Shown here one piece after another: positions 9,941 to 20,144 of a DNA stretch of 64,000 bases. Source of the stretch: Lentisphaerae bacterium WC36 (GTDB lineage Bacteria; Verrucomicrobiota; Lentisphaeria; Victivallales; SZUA-371). The DNA lies in NCBI GenBank assembly GCA_020683205.1, contig CP085689.1, positions 868,001 to 932,000 of the forward strand, written 5' to 3'. The notes beneath the pieces are model-generated. The model had not been told where the DNA came from, ran no database searches, and was given only the letters and a program-made list of their open reading frames with translations. The translations under genes were made by a program, and so were the position numbers. The first letter of the stretch is position 1. The number at the start of each line of letters is the position of its first letter.

Positions 9941-11476
9941 ATGTCAATATTTTCAAAAATTTCAACAATCACTACTGGTACAATATTATTAACATCTGTA
10001 GCAACAGCAGTTTCAGCTGTTGGGAAGAAACCAAATATATTATTTATTTTTCCAGATCAGATGCGTCGTAATGCATTAGGGATTTGGTCGCAAAAAGGTT
10101 ATAATAATGTTTTGCCAACTCCAGGAGACCCAGTAATTACTCCAAATTTAGATAAACTGGCACGCCAAAGTGCTATTTTTACGCGTGCAAGTGCAACCTT
10201 TCCGTTATGCAGCCCATATCGTGCTATGTTAATGACTGGAACATATCCTCACGAAAATGGCATTGAAATGAATTGCTATATCAATCGTAAGTCAGGACTT
10301 AATTTAAAGTTGACGACACTTACTGATGTTTTAGCACAAAATGGTTATGATACAGGTTATGTTGGTAAAACCCATTGGTATCGCAATTTGGCAGAATTTG
10401 ACAATAATAATAATTATGTTGGAGTTAATAATGGTACTCAGTTTGTCAATAAATATGACACCTATATTGCTCCAGGTCGTGGTCGTTTGAGTAATCGTTA
10501 TTGGGTGCAAACTATTGGAGATAATCATTTTGATCATTATATTTATTCAAATCAACCACAGTTAGTTGAGGGTAAAAAAGATGGTGAAGCAAAAAAAACG
10601 CATATATTTTCACCAATTCACGAAGCTGATGCAGTGGTAGCATTTCTAAAAAATAAAAATGGTGAACGTTCTAAGGATAAGCCTTTTAGTATGGTTTGGG
10701 CTCCAAATCCGCCGCATCCAGATTATTCAAAACCTGAAGACACCGAGGTGGAAGTTTACAATAAATATTTTAGAGATCGTGCAATAAAAGATATTTTTGT
10801 GCGTAAAAATGTTGATTTTAATGGTGTTCGTGGGAAAAAAATTCAAGGAGTAGGGCCTGTTTATTTATCTCATATTTGTAGTATTGACCGTGAAATTGGT
10901 CGAGTTTTAGATGCACTTGAAGAAAGTGGCGAGGCAGGTAACACCATTGTCGTGTTTACATCTGACCATGGCGAAATGCTTGGCAGTCACGGAAAACTGG
11001 GTAAAGGTCCAATTTTAAATGAATCATTTTATGTGCCATTTTTAGTGCGTTATCCAAAGGTCATTAAACATCGCATTGAAGATTTAAACTTAACTGCTGT
11101 AGACGTTATGCCAACAGTTTTGGGTATGGTTGGACTTGGTAGTAAAATTCCAGTAACGGTGCGTGGAACAGATTTTTCAAAAGGAATTTTAACCAATGAT
11201 TATAGTATAACTCCAAAACCTAAAGATGCATTGCATATAATTTCTAGGCAATCGCGCGGAATTGTGACGGAGCGTTACACCTATTCGGTGTCGCTAAAAC
11301 ATGAACCAATTCTTTATGATAATAAAAATGATATTTGGCAGACCAAAAATATTTATCCAAGTGGTGTTTCAAAAGAGGTTTTAACAGATATTCAAAAACG
11401 TTTAGGTGATTATTTGAATAAAATTGATGACCCTTGGGCTAAGAAAAAAATATTAAACAAATACATCAAGTATTAA
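9941..11476 (+). CDS. Secreted sulfatase (formylglycine type)
   Basis: A 511-residue type I sulfatase that removes sulfate esters, probably from a polysaccharide or host glycan in the periplasm or outside. A signal peptide covers about residues 1-26. The metal-binding FPDQ motif (Asp 39) is followed by the formylglycine site CSPYR (Cys 90, Arg 94) and MTGTYPHENG. SDHGEMLGSHGKLGKG supplies further metal and sulfate ligands. Cys (not Ser) at the modification site fits conversion by an anaerobic sulfatase-maturing enzyme or FGE; neither gene is in the window. It lies in a district with GH2 and GH115 enzymes, consistent with a glycan-degrading repertoire. Confidence 0.94.
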   Translation: MSIFSKISTITTGTILLTSVATAVSAVGKKPNILFIFPDQMRRNALGIWSQKGYNNVLPTPGDPVITPNLDKLARQSAIFTRASATFPLCSPYRAMLMTGTYPHENGIEMNCYINRKSGLNLKLTTLTDVLAQNGYDTGYVGKTHWYRNLAEFDNNNNYVGVNNGTQFVNKYDTYIAPGRGRLSNRYWVQTIGDNHFDHYIYSNQPQLVEGKKDGEAKKTHIFSPIHEADAVVAFLKNKNGERSKDKPFSMVWAPNPPHPDYSKPEDTEVEVYNKYFRDRAIKDIFVRKNVDFNGVRGKKIQGVGPVYLSHICSIDREIGRVLDALEESGEAGNTIVVFTSDHGEMLGSHGKLGKGPILNESFYVPFLVRYPKVIKHRIEDLNLTAVDVMPTVLGMVGLGSKIPVTVRGTDFSKGILTNDYSITPKPKDALHIISRQSRGIVTERYTYSVSLKHEPILYDNKNDIWQTKNIYPSGVSKEVLTDIQKRLGDYLNKIDDPWAKKKILNKYIKY

Positions 11477-11487
11477 TTTATAAATTG

Positions 11488-11522
11488 AAAACTGTGATAC
11501 ATTTAATTATCACAGTTTTTTT
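11488..11522. terminator. Bidirectional terminator between convergent genes
   Basis: A 12-bp stem AAAACTGTGATA (11488-11499) / TATCACAGTTTT (11509-11520) runs into TTTTTTT on the plus strand and into a shorter T tract on the minus strand. It serves the sulfatase gene and probably the convergent membrane gene whose stop codon is at 11521. Confidence 0.85.
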
Positions 11523-12216
11523 ATCCATAACCTTTAATTTTAAAGGCAATTACATTTGCAATAAAAACTAATGGGATATTGATTAAAATTCCAAACTTGA
11601 TATAGATTAAATCGCCTTTTGTGTATTTAGTACGAGCTCGCAACATAAGCATTATTGTTGTACTCCAATAGGTAAAAAAGTTAACCATAAAAAGAGTTTC
11701 CAAAATTCCTCCATCTAAACTTAGCCCTGAAAAACCTCCTATTAAAAATTGAATTACCAGTGATAATGAAATATCGTCTTTGAATAATAGTTTCAATTTT
11801 TTTTTATCAGGGTTCATACAAAGATTTTTCTCAACTTTGTTATGTGAATTAGCTTTAATTTTGCACTCATCGCAGACATAGTACATTTCGCATTTCGTCT
11901 CATTTTTTGGGATATACCAAAGTTGCATTTGTTGTAAACATTCTGGGCATTTGAAAATATTCCATGAGAATGTTGGGGCTAAATATAATATTAAAAATAA
12001 TAAAACAGCAGTAATGTATATTGAGATTGCTTTCCAGTAGTAAGAAGTAAATTTATAAGCTGTCTCATCGTCAAATATATAGAAAATTATCAATATTATT
12101 ATTGGCAAAATTAATAAAGATGCTATTTGTTTTCTAATTTTTTGTGCATACTTAATTTTTTTATTCAAATCAGTATTTTCAGCATAATCTTCTCTAATTT
12201 TATTAATATTTTTCAT
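11521..12216 (-). CDS. Membrane protein with four-cysteine zinc-ribbon-like insert
   Basis: About 231 residues. I choose the ATG at 12216, preceded by AAAGAGA at about 7 nt, over an in-frame GTG at 12234. Two hydrophobic helices in the N-terminal half are followed by a cytoplasmic-looking insert with C-P-E-C and, after about 20 residues, C-D-E-C, a likely zinc knuckle, then two or three more helices. No family is recognised. It overlaps the end of the upstream gene by 14 bp, so the two are translationally coupled and their products probably work together. Confidence 0.65.
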   Translation of the reverse strand: MKNINKIREDYAENTDLNKKIKYAQKIRKQIASLLILPIIILIIFYIFDDETAYKFTSYYWKAISIYITAVLLFLILYLAPTFSWNIFKCPECLQQMQLWYIPKNETKCEMYYVCDECKIKANSHNKVEKNLCMNPDKKKLKLLFKDDISLSLVIQFLIGGFSGLSLDGGILETLFMVNFFTYWSTTIMLMLRARTKYTKGDLIYIKFGILINIPLVFIANVIAFKIKGYG

Positions 12217-12625
12217 ATAAATCTCTTTTGTCACAATTTTGTTCTGAATTATTAAATTTATGTTGTATTCTTTCCATTTTTTTTAAATCTTTTGAATTAA
12301 AATAGCAGTTGGTCTCAGATAGTTGCTGTAAACTTTTAGAGATTTGTTTAATTTCTTCTTCTTGAGTAAATTTCCCGTTTTTCAACTTTGTATTAAGATT
12401 AGAAATAGCCGCTCTCATAAAGAAATTATAGCGATAATTATCACTCTGTTTAAAGGCATGATTAACCTTTAGGTATAAGCCAAGTGTTGATGCTGAAGTT
12501 AAAGTAGTTATAATGCCTAATGATAAACGCCAAAAGAGATGTGATTTTTTTATTTCAGCCGCTATCCAACCAATTGGACAAGTGATTCCAGCAATAATGA
12601 ATAGGGATATTGTTAATTCATTCAC
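12203..12625 (-). CDS. Small membrane protein, hypothetical
   Basis: A 140-residue protein starting at a GTG preceded by AAGGAG with a 9-nt gap, which settles the start. It has two N-terminal hydrophobic helices (about residues 5-20 and 30-52) and a charged, alpha-helical C-terminal half with low similarity to anything I know. It is the first gene of a two-gene minus-strand unit with the cysteine-containing membrane protein. Function unknown. Confidence 0.6.
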   Translation of the reverse strand: MNELTISLFIIAGITCPIGWIAAEIKKSHLFWRLSLGIITTLTSASTLGLYLKVNHAFKQSDNYRYNFFMRAAISNLNTKLKNGKFTQEEEIKQISKSLQQLSETNCYFNSKDLKKMERIQHKFNNSEQNCDKRDLYEKY

Positions 12626-13094
12626 TTAAAAAAACTCCTTATTTAAAAATTTATTATTATAATGATAGCTAATATAAAACAATTTATGATGAAATTACAG
12701 TAAAGTATATAACTAATTTTATATTTTTTGATAATCGTTTTGGCCATGCTGCTAGGGAGCATCTTATAATGAATTTTTAAAAAGACTTTTAATTTAATTG
12801 TCACTTTTGTTGATAGTATAGAAAGTTTGGCTATTGTTGCAGTGTTAGAATTTTTTTATCAGCATTGGTATACCTTTATGGAGATGGTGATGAAATACTT
12901 GATTTGATGTTTACATATTTGATAAATAATTTTATTTTTATTGTTATTAAAATTTTATAAACATCATTTTTAATATCATAATATTACTTACAAATTGGAA
13001 ATTTTTATTTTAAAGACTATATTTAAAAATGTCATTATTAGTTTAGAGACATGAGATTTAAAACATAACATAATAATATGGTCAAGAGGAAAAA
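12626..13094. other. Intergenic between divergent genes
   Basis: 469 bp, A+T-rich, separating the minus-strand membrane pair from the GH115-type gene. It must hold both promoters. I see no structured RNA, repeat or open frame of merit. AGAGGAAAAA precedes the GH115 ATG. Confidence 0.5.
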
Positions 13095-16000
13095 ATGTAC
13101 AAAAAAAATTTTAAAAAGGGAATATTGGGATTAGTATCTGTTGCTTTATTGGGTAGCTACATGATGCCTAATGTTAATGCTAAAGGCGCAATAATTCCTG
13201 TAGAAAATTCAATTAATTTGGGAAATGCTCAAGCTCCAAAGACAATTTTAGTGTATCCAAATGGTAAAAGTTCGTTAGATTTAAAAACAAATAAAGTTGT
13301 TGCAGAAATTAAAGTTGACGAACAAGCTGGAACTATAAAAGTAAAAGCTAATGATAATATTTCATTTGAGTTTAAAATTAAGACAGTAATTTCTCCAAAA
13401 GAGGTGAAAAACGCTGATTCGTATAGTTATGATCAATTTACTAAATTTTTAACAGTTAAAAAATCTGGCAAAAATTTTACTATTAATATAGCACCAATGA
13501 AAGGTTTAAGTCCTGCAAAGACTGGGTTTCCAATAGTTACTAAAGATGCTATAACACCTGTTTATTATGATGCATCTGAAGCTCAGGTTGTTGATTTAAG
13601 TGTAAGTGCTTTACAAGGTGATATTACTGATATTTCGGAACAAACGCCAGTGATTATTGAGAAAAAAAGCTGGGAATTTTCTGAAGAAGTACCATTTGCT
13701 GTATTAGTCGCGACGGTTAATAAAAGTGAATTAGGTAAAAAATTGGCCGAAAAGATGCCTCAAACTGCTCAAAAGTTAAATAATAAATGGGAAAAATTTG
13801 CTCTAAAAATTGTTGATAATCCAATTGCTGGGGTTAAAAAGGCATTAGTAATTTTAGGTAGTGATCGTCGTGGTACTGCATATGGAGTTTTTGAAGTTTC
13901 TAAACGTCTAGGAGTTTCGCCTTTAAAATGGTGGGCTGACGTTGCAGTTGAAAAACGTTCTGAAGTTTATTTAAAAGATATTGATTTTGTTTCTCAAGAG
14001 CCAAGCGTAAAATACCGAGGAATTTTCCTAAATGATGAAGATTGGGGATTGCAACCTTGGGCTGCAGCCATGCAAGATACTGATGTTAAAGATATTGGTC
14101 CAAAGACATATGCTAAAATTTTTGAATTATTATTACGTATGAAAGCTAATTTTATCTGGACTGCAATGCATCCATGTACAAAAGCATTCTATTATTATAA
14201 AAATAATCCAAAAGTTGCTGATGATTATGCGATTGTGGTTGGTAGTAGTCACTGTGAACCAATGTTACGTAATAATGTCGATGAATGGAAAAAGAATTTC
14301 ACTGCTGAATATGGTAAAAGACCGGGTCCATGGCGTTATGATACTAATTCAAAAGAGATTTATCGTTATTGGAATGATCGTGTTCAAGAGAGTAAGAATT
14401 ATGAATCAGTTTATACTGTGGGAATGCGTGGTATTCATGATGGTAGTATGCCTGGTGGACGTAATGAAAAAGAAAAAATTGCTTTAATGGATAAAGTTAT
14501 TGAAGATCAGCGTGCAATGTTAAACAAAATTAGCAATAATCAAGCTGAAAAAATTCCACAAATTTTTTGCCCATATAAAGAGGTATTAAAGTTATACCAA
14601 AAAGGTGTTAAACTTCCTGATGATGTTACATTAGTTTGGGCGGATGATAATCATGGATACATCCGTAAATTGTCAAATACAAAAGAGCAGAAACGTACAG
14701 GTGGTTCTGGGGTATATTATCATATAAGTTATTGGGGCTATCCAGCTGATTATTTATGGTTAAGCACGACCAGTCCAAGTTTAATTAGTTTTGAGATGAG
14801 CAAAGCATATGCGTATGATGCAAAACGTTTATGGGTATTTAATGTTGGTGATATTAAGCCTGCTGAAATGGAAATGCAGTTTGCAATGGATTTATCATGG
14901 AACGTTGAAAGTTGGAAACCAGAAAATGCTTATTTATATAACTATGACTGGGCTGCAACAACTTTTGGTGCAGAGTTCGCCAAAGATATTGCACAAATTA
15001 AGCATGAATATTATCGTTTAGCAGTTGCTTCGCGTCCAGAACATTCTAATAAAGTGTCATTTTCTGAGCAAGATATGGCGCAACGTTTAGCTGATTATGA
15101 TAAGCTAGCAACAATGGCTGAGAAATTAGAAAAAAGAATTCCTAAAAAATTACAAGATGCATATTATCAGTTAATTCTATACCCAGTTCTAGGTTGTAAA
15201 CTGATGAATGAAAAACAATTATATGCAACAATGGCGAAACGATTAGCGAACAAAAATAGTAAAGATTTTGATCAATTTAAAGAACATTCTACTAAAGCCT
15301 TTAATAAAATCAAAGAGCTTACTAAAAAATATAATACTGAGATTGCAGGTGGTAAATGGTACAAAATGATGGATTGGAAACCAAGAAATCAACAAGTATT
15401 TAAAATGCCTTCAATTAATAAAAGTGAAAATAATATCAGTCTTAATGTTAAAGCTGCTATTTGTGATAAACCAATGGTATTAAAAAATGGCATTTTAGTT
15501 GGTTCATCTTCGAAGCAACTAGAAAAAGGAAAGGGTGGTAAAGCTCAAATTGTTTTTAATTCTCCTAAAAAACAAAAAATGCCTCTTTATGGACTTGTGA
15601 AAACAAATTCAGAGAAAGAAGATTCATGGTTTTTCGATGTAAATAATAAACAACATACAACTGTTAATGAAGTTAAAACTAATAAAAAATTCAAATGGGT
15701 GAAATTGGCTGACTTTAATTTAAAAGCTGGAAAAAATACATTGAATGTTAGTCAGCGTGAACCAAATGCTGAAATTAAAAAATTAATGTTTGGTAAACCA
15801 AGTGAGCTTAAAAGAAACTATAAGAAAAATAACGTTGCGAGATTAGCTGTTAATGCTGATAAATTTGTTAAAAAGAGTGCTGAGTTGTCAATTATTGATG
15901 GCATTGGTATTGGCGGCGTTGGAGTTACTTTAGCAAATATTAATGCTGATAGTGTAAAATTAACTGCAAATAATACTAAAGATTTGCCAAAACTAGTTTA

Positions 16001-16277
16001 TAATGTTCCTACTGGTTATGAAAATGGTTCAGTTGAGCTTCGTTTTGTACCATCGCATGCTATTAACGAAGAGCATCAATTAAGAATTGTAGTTGAACCA
16101 TTAAAAAATTATTTTGCAACATATAACTTAAATCACAAATCAAAAACTCCAGTATGGCGTGATAATGTGTTACGGGGTTATAGTGCAATAAGAGTAAAAT
16201 TGAAGAATAGTAAAACAATTTCTGTAGCATTTCCTGACCCAGGTTTAGTGTTATCACAATTAGTTTTTACTAAATAA
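13095..16277 (+). CDS. Secreted glycoside hydrolase family 115-type alpha-glucuronidase
   Basis: A 1060-residue exported protein (signal peptide about residues 1-30) that matches GH115 throughout. Family members remove (4-O-methyl-)glucuronic acid from xylan or arabinogalactan side chains. Recognisable stretches are RGTAYGVFEVSKRLGVSP with KWWADV in the Rossmann-like second domain. The catalytic barrel then has KYRGIFLNDEDWGLQPWA, MKANFIWTAMHP, GSSHCEPMLRNN, YTVGMRGIHDGSMPGG and WADDNHGYIR. The C-terminal third is beta-sandwich-like. It is monocistronic. Family-level identity is strong; whether the natural substrate is plant hemicellulose or another uronate-decorated glycan is open. Confidence 0.92.
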   Translation: MYKKNFKKGILGLVSVALLGSYMMPNVNAKGAIIPVENSINLGNAQAPKTILVYPNGKSSLDLKTNKVVAEIKVDEQAGTIKVKANDNISFEFKIKTVISPKEVKNADSYSYDQFTKFLTVKKSGKNFTINIAPMKGLSPAKTGFPIVTKDAITPVYYDASEAQVVDLSVSALQGDITDISEQTPVIIEKKSWEFSEEVPFAVLVATVNKSELGKKLAEKMPQTAQKLNNKWEKFALKIVDNPIAGVKKALVILGSDRRGTAYGVFEVSKRLGVSPLKWWADVAVEKRSEVYLKDIDFVSQEPSVKYRGIFLNDEDWGLQPWAAAMQDTDVKDIGPKTYAKIFELLLRMKANFIWTAMHPCTKAFYYYKNNPKVADDYAIVVGSSHCEPMLRNNVDEWKKNFTAEYGKRPGPWRYDTNSKEIYRYWNDRVQESKNYESVYTVGMRGIHDGSMPGGRNEKEKIALMDKVIEDQRAMLNKISNNQAEKIPQIFCPYKEVLKLYQKGVKLPDDVTLVWADDNHGYIRKLSNTKEQKRTGGSGVYYHISYWGYPADYLWLSTTSPSLISFEMSKAYAYDAKRLWVFNVGDIKPAEMEMQFAMDLSWNVESWKPENAYLYNYDWAATTFGAEFAKDIAQIKHEYYRLAVASRPEHSNKVSFSEQDMAQRLADYDKLATMAEKLEKRIPKKLQDAYYQLILYPVLGCKLMNEKQLYATMAKRLANKNSKDFDQFKEHSTKAFNKIKELTKKYNTEIAGGKWYKMMDWKPRNQQVFKMPSINKSENNISLNVKAAICDKPMVLKNGILVGSSSKQLEKGKGGKAQIVFNSPKKQKMPLYGLVKTNSEKEDSWFFDVNNKQHTTVNEVKTNKKFKWVKLADFNLKAGKNTLNVSQREPNAEIKKLMFGKPSELKRNYKKNNVARLAVNADKFVKKSAELSIIDGIGIGGVGVTLANINADSVKLTANNTKDLPKLVYNVPTGYENGSVELRFVPSHAINEEHQLRIVVEPLKNYFATYNLNHKSKTPVWRDNVLRGYSAIRVKLKNSKTISVAFPDPGLVLSQLVFTK

Positions 16278-16288
16278 ATTTATTCATC

Positions 16289-16315
16289 AGGCGCTATAAA
16301 TTATTTTTAGCGCCT
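16289..16315 (+). terminator. Stem-loop after GH115 gene
   Basis: An 8-bp G+C-containing stem AGGCGCTA (16289-16296) / TAGCGCCT (16308-16315) sits 12 bp after the stop. The following sequence (TGAAATATTT) lacks a proper T tract, so termination is likely but not certain. Confidence 0.55.
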
Positions 16316-16365
16316 TGAAATATTTCAAAGCAAACCTATCAATTATAATGTAGGAGTATTGAATT

Positions 16366-16899
16366 ATGAGAATTAAAATTTTACTATTAATTTTATTTTG
16401 TGTATTGGCATCATGTAAAAATACATTTAACAATGAGACAATAAAAGAAAATTTAGCAAAAAATTCGACGGCACAGCACAGTATTTCAGCCATTGATGCT
16501 TACAAATTATCTCAGGAAAATCAAGTAGTTATTCTTGATGTTAGAACGCCTGAAGAGTTTAAATTTGTGGGGCATCCAAAAGATGCAATTAATGTTCCTT
16601 TAATGCTTTTTGAACACCAATATGATGTTGATAATCAATGTAGTAAGATGATTTTGAATAAAAATTTTGTGGCTATTGTTAAAAAACAATTCTCTAAAGA
16701 TACTCCATTCGCGATATTATGTCGTAGTGGTACACGAGCTCAAAAAGCTAGAAAATTGTTAATAGAAAATAATTTTAGTAATGTAAAAACCATTGAACAC
16801 GGTTTTCAAGGAGACATAAATAGTGATCCAAAAAGCAAATTTTATGGAAAACGTAATGTCAATGGTTGGATTAATAATGATTTGCCTTGGACATATTAA
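16366..16899 (+). CDS. Rhodanese-domain lipoprotein
   Basis: A 177-residue protein with a lipoprotein signal (lipobox LASC, Cys 17) and a single rhodanese domain at about residues 40-177. VVILDVRTPEEF opens the domain and the active loop is CRSGTR with Cys 119. Rhodanese domains carry persulfide sulfur, or sense thiols when exported. Lipidation places this one in the periplasm. It is monocistronic and has its own ribosome site (TAGGAGT). The extracytoplasmic partner is unknown. Confidence 0.9.
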   Translation: MRIKILLLILFCVLASCKNTFNNETIKENLAKNSTAQHSISAIDAYKLSQENQVVILDVRTPEEFKFVGHPKDAINVPLMLFEHQYDVDNQCSKMILNKNFVAIVKKQFSKDTPFAILCRSGTRAQKARKLLIENNFSNVKTIEHGFQGDINSDPKSKFYGKRNVNGWINNDLPWTY

Positions 16900-16942
16900 A
16901 AAAATTTAATCAAAAAAATGTGATAAATTTAGTTTATAATTT

Positions 16943-16984
16943 TTTAGAGGTATAAACTATAAACATGGTAAATACCTCTAAATT
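16943..16984. terminator. Stem-loop between convergent rhodanese and efflux genes
   Basis: An 11-bp inverted repeat, TTTAGAGGTAT (from about 16943) and ATACCTCTAAA (to about 16983), with an A+T-rich loop. It is flanked by T-rich sequence on both strands and sits between two gene ends, so it may stop transcription in both directions. Confidence 0.55.
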
Positions 16985-16997
16985 TGTGTTACAGGTA

Positions 16998-19900
16998 TTA
17001 ATTTGTGAATCGTTTAGCAAATTTTTCAACGATATAATAAACACATGGTAACACGAATAACGTTAAGGTTGTCGAACTTGCTAAACCAAAAACAACAGTT
17101 GCTGCTAGGGGGCGTTGAATTTCAGATCCAACCCCAGAACTTAGTAATAATGGCAACAAACCTAGCAGTGTTGTAACTGTTGTCATTACCACCGCCCTAA
17201 AGCGAATTTGTGCTCCTTTAATAACAGCATCACGTAGTGATAAAGGATTTCGACCATGGCGCAGCTGGTTAAAATCGGTAACCATAACTACTGCGTCTTG
17301 CATTGCAATACCAAACAATGCAATTAAACCAATTAATGCTGGAACTGACAAATAAAAATCAAAAAATAATAGCCCAAAAACGCCACCAACTACCGCTAAA
17401 GGTACATTGATGATTACAATTAACGCATGGCGCAACGAATTAAAAGCAACCCACAATAGCATAAAAATAATTGCGATCACAATAGTGATAATAATTTGTA
17501 AACGTTCCATTGCTCGTTCTTGATTTTCAAACTGCCCTCCATACTCAATTGAGTACCCAATTGGCAACTTTATTTTTTCATTAATTTTTTGACGTAATTC
17601 ATTTACTGCATCACCTAAAGAACGATTTTGAATATTAGCTTGAACCACCCATAAACGTTGATTATTTTGGCGATTGATCTGAATTGAAGTTTCGACTAAT
17701 TTCACTTCAGCAATTTGATTCAAATGAATAATTTTACCACCTTCATTTGGTATTAAAAGATTTTGCAATGCTTCAATATCATAACGATAATCTTCTGCGT
17801 AACGTAAATTAATGCCGAAACGACGGGTGTTTTGGTACAATGTGTCAATGTTATTGCCTCCAATTGCAGTTTTTATTAGTTCCATAATATCATTAGCAGT
17901 GACGCCATAACGAGCCATTTCTTTACGATTGGGTTTGATTTGAATTTGTACTTGACCAAAACTTTGTTCAGCAGCAACGTCAACTAATCCTTCAATCTCT
18001 TGAGCAACTTTTTGTACTTCAACACTTAATTCACTTAATTTTTGGAGATCTTCGCCATAAATATTTATCGCTAATTGTGCTCTAGTTCCCGCTAAAAGTT
18101 CATCAAATGAATTTTGGATTGGTTGAGTGAAGTTTAACAAAATTCCTGGAATTTGTCCCAAATTTTTACGCATGTCATTGACTAATTTTTCTTTAGAATC
18201 AAATCGCCATTCTAATTGGGGTTTTAATTTGATATATACTTCAGAAAAGTTCACTGGGTGTGGGTGCGCGCCTGCTTCTGGACGACCTGTTTTAGAAATG
18301 ACTTCAGATACTTCACTATATTTCATGACTTCACGCTCTAATTGTAGAATTTTTTCAGTAGCTTTTTCTAAACTAATCGCTGGCGACATGTTTGCTGTGA
18401 TAACAATTTCATACTCTTGGAGCTGAGGCATGAATTCTTTGCCGATTTTTTGAATTTTGTTGAAACTAAAAGCTACAACAACAGCGACAATTAAAATAAT
18501 TAAATAGCGTATAGTCAAAAATAAATGAACAACTTTTCCATATCCAGTAATGATTAATTTGCTAATTGAAAAACGTTGTGAATCACGTTCAACTTTCACA
18601 ATTGATTTACGTTTTAATAAAATTAATGCTAATGATGGAGCAATGAAAATACCATAAATTATTGAACCTCCTAGTGCTAAAAGAATTGATGAAGCCAGTG
18701 GATAAAACATTTTTCCCTCAACTCCTTCCAGCGTGTAGATTGGCAAAAATACGCTCATGACAATTAATAATGCAAATAAAATAGGACGTCCAACTTCTTT
18801 GGCAGCTTCATAAACTAATTCAAATTTAGTTTTGTTTAAAAATTCTTTTTTAGAGAAAAATTGTTCAATATTTTCAATCACAATGATTGATCCATCAACT
18901 AGCATTCCTAAGGCAATGGCAATTCCTCCTAATGACATTAAATTTAGTGAAATGTTAAAAAAATCTAGACCGAAGACTGCTAATGCTGCACAAAATGGAA
19001 TTGATAAGGCTACAATCAAGCCCGCACGAACACTTTTTAAGCAAAGAACCAAGGTAATAATTACTAAAATAATTCCTTGAATAATTGCATTACTAACGGT
19101 GTTTGCTGAATTTTGCACCAAAGCATTTTGTTCGTAGAATGCCACTAATTCAACTCCATCTGGCAATGTTTTTTTGATATTTTCAATTGCTGAATACAAA
19201 TCTTTAATGGTTTCAGATGTATTAGCGTTATAAAGTTTTAAAACAAGACCTGAAACTACTTCTTCTTGACCATTTCTTGTAACAACTCCACGACGAATTT
19301 CATTACCAATTTTTACTGTTGCGACATCGCTTAAATTTATCGGCATGCCATTAACTTCTTTAATATTGATATGCTGTAAATCTTCTAATGTTTCGAGTAA
19401 TCCAATACCACGAACTAGTGCTTCTTCTGAACCTAAAATTAAGTACTGCCCGCCTTCATTTTTATTATTTTTGTTTACTGCATTAGTAATATCATTTAGC
19501 GTGATTTTGTATTGTTGCATTAACTTTGGATTTGCTTCAATTTGGTATTGTAAAACATGTCCACCCATTGATAAAACTTGTGTAACTCCCTTTACACTTA
19601 AAATTTTGCGCGATACAACCCAATCGTTTAATTCACGTAAATAGGTATTTAAATCTTTTCCTTGAGTGTTAATTTTATCTTTATCAGCACGCAAGTAATA
19701 GGTAAAAACTTGCCCTAAACCTGATGAAATTGGTCCTAAACTAGGCGACTCAATATTAGGAGGAAGGTTTGCCATTGCTGCATTTAATCGCTCACTCATC
19801 AATTGGCGCGCAAAATAAATATCAACGGAATCATCAAAATATACATAAATCGCTAACATTCCAAATGCTGAAGTTGATTTAATGTTTACAACATCAGGTA

Positions 19901-20126
19901 ACCCTTGCAGTGAAGTTTCTAGCGGATATGTTATTAAACGTTCGATTTCCTCTGGTGCAAGACCATCTACTTCGGCAAAAACTGGCACCATCACTGGGGA
20001 AATGTCTGGAAATGCGTCAATAGGTAATTTTTTATAATTGAAATATCCAGCTATAACGATGAAAATTACTGCCATTAAAGCAATAAAACGGTTACTTAAT
20101 GTAAATTTAATTAATTTTTCTAACAT
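16998..20126 (-). CDS. Heavy-metal efflux RND permease, CusA/CzcA family
   Basis: A 1042-residue inner-membrane proton antiporter that drives export of metal cations from the periplasm or cytoplasm through a tripartite pump. It has the RND layout: one helix at the N-terminus, a large porter domain, six helices (about 335-540), a second large periplasmic loop and a final helix bundle (about 865-1030). The HME-specific transmembrane-4 acidic motif reads GMLVDGSIIVIEN. It follows the adaptor gene by 18 bp. CzcA versus CusA substrate class cannot be fixed by eye. No outer-membrane TolC-like factor is encoded next to it, so that part must be supplied from elsewhere. Confidence 0.93.
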   Translation of the reverse strand: MLEKLIKFTLSNRFIALMAVIFIVIAGYFNYKKLPIDAFPDISPVMVPVFAEVDGLAPEEIERLITYPLETSLQGLPDVVNIKSTSAFGMLAIYVYFDDSVDIYFARQLMSERLNAAMANLPPNIESPSLGPISSGLGQVFTYYLRADKDKINTQGKDLNTYLRELNDWVVSRKILSVKGVTQVLSMGGHVLQYQIEANPKLMQQYKITLNDITNAVNKNNKNEGGQYLILGSEEALVRGIGLLETLEDLQHINIKEVNGMPINLSDVATVKIGNEIRRGVVTRNGQEEVVSGLVLKLYNANTSETIKDLYSAIENIKKTLPDGVELVAFYEQNALVQNSANTVSNAIIQGIILVIITLVLCLKSVRAGLIVALSIPFCAALAVFGLDFFNISLNLMSLGGIAIALGMLVDGSIIVIENIEQFFSKKEFLNKTKFELVYEAAKEVGRPILFALLIVMSVFLPIYTLEGVEGKMFYPLASSILLALGGSIIYGIFIAPSLALILLKRKSIVKVERDSQRFSISKLIITGYGKVVHLFLTIRYLIILIVAVVVAFSFNKIQKIGKEFMPQLQEYEIVITANMSPAISLEKATEKILQLEREVMKYSEVSEVISKTGRPEAGAHPHPVNFSEVYIKLKPQLEWRFDSKEKLVNDMRKNLGQIPGILLNFTQPIQNSFDELLAGTRAQLAINIYGEDLQKLSELSVEVQKVAQEIEGLVDVAAEQSFGQVQIQIKPNRKEMARYGVTANDIMELIKTAIGGNNIDTLYQNTRRFGINLRYAEDYRYDIEALQNLLIPNEGGKIIHLNQIAEVKLVETSIQINRQNNQRLWVVQANIQNRSLGDAVNELRQKINEKIKLPIGYSIEYGGQFENQERAMERLQIIITIVIAIIFMLLWVAFNSLRHALIVIINVPLAVVGGVFGLLFFDFYLSVPALIGLIALFGIAMQDAVVMVTDFNQLRHGRNPLSLRDAVIKGAQIRFRAVVMTTVTTLLGLLPLLLSSGVGSEIQRPLAATVVFGLASSTTLTLFVLPCVYYIVEKFAKRFTN

Positions 20127-20144
20127 AACAAAATATTTCCCCGT

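Noticed and set aside
14215-15021. Met-rich open frames inside the GH115 gene
   Set aside because: Out-of-frame shadows of a well-supported coding sequence.
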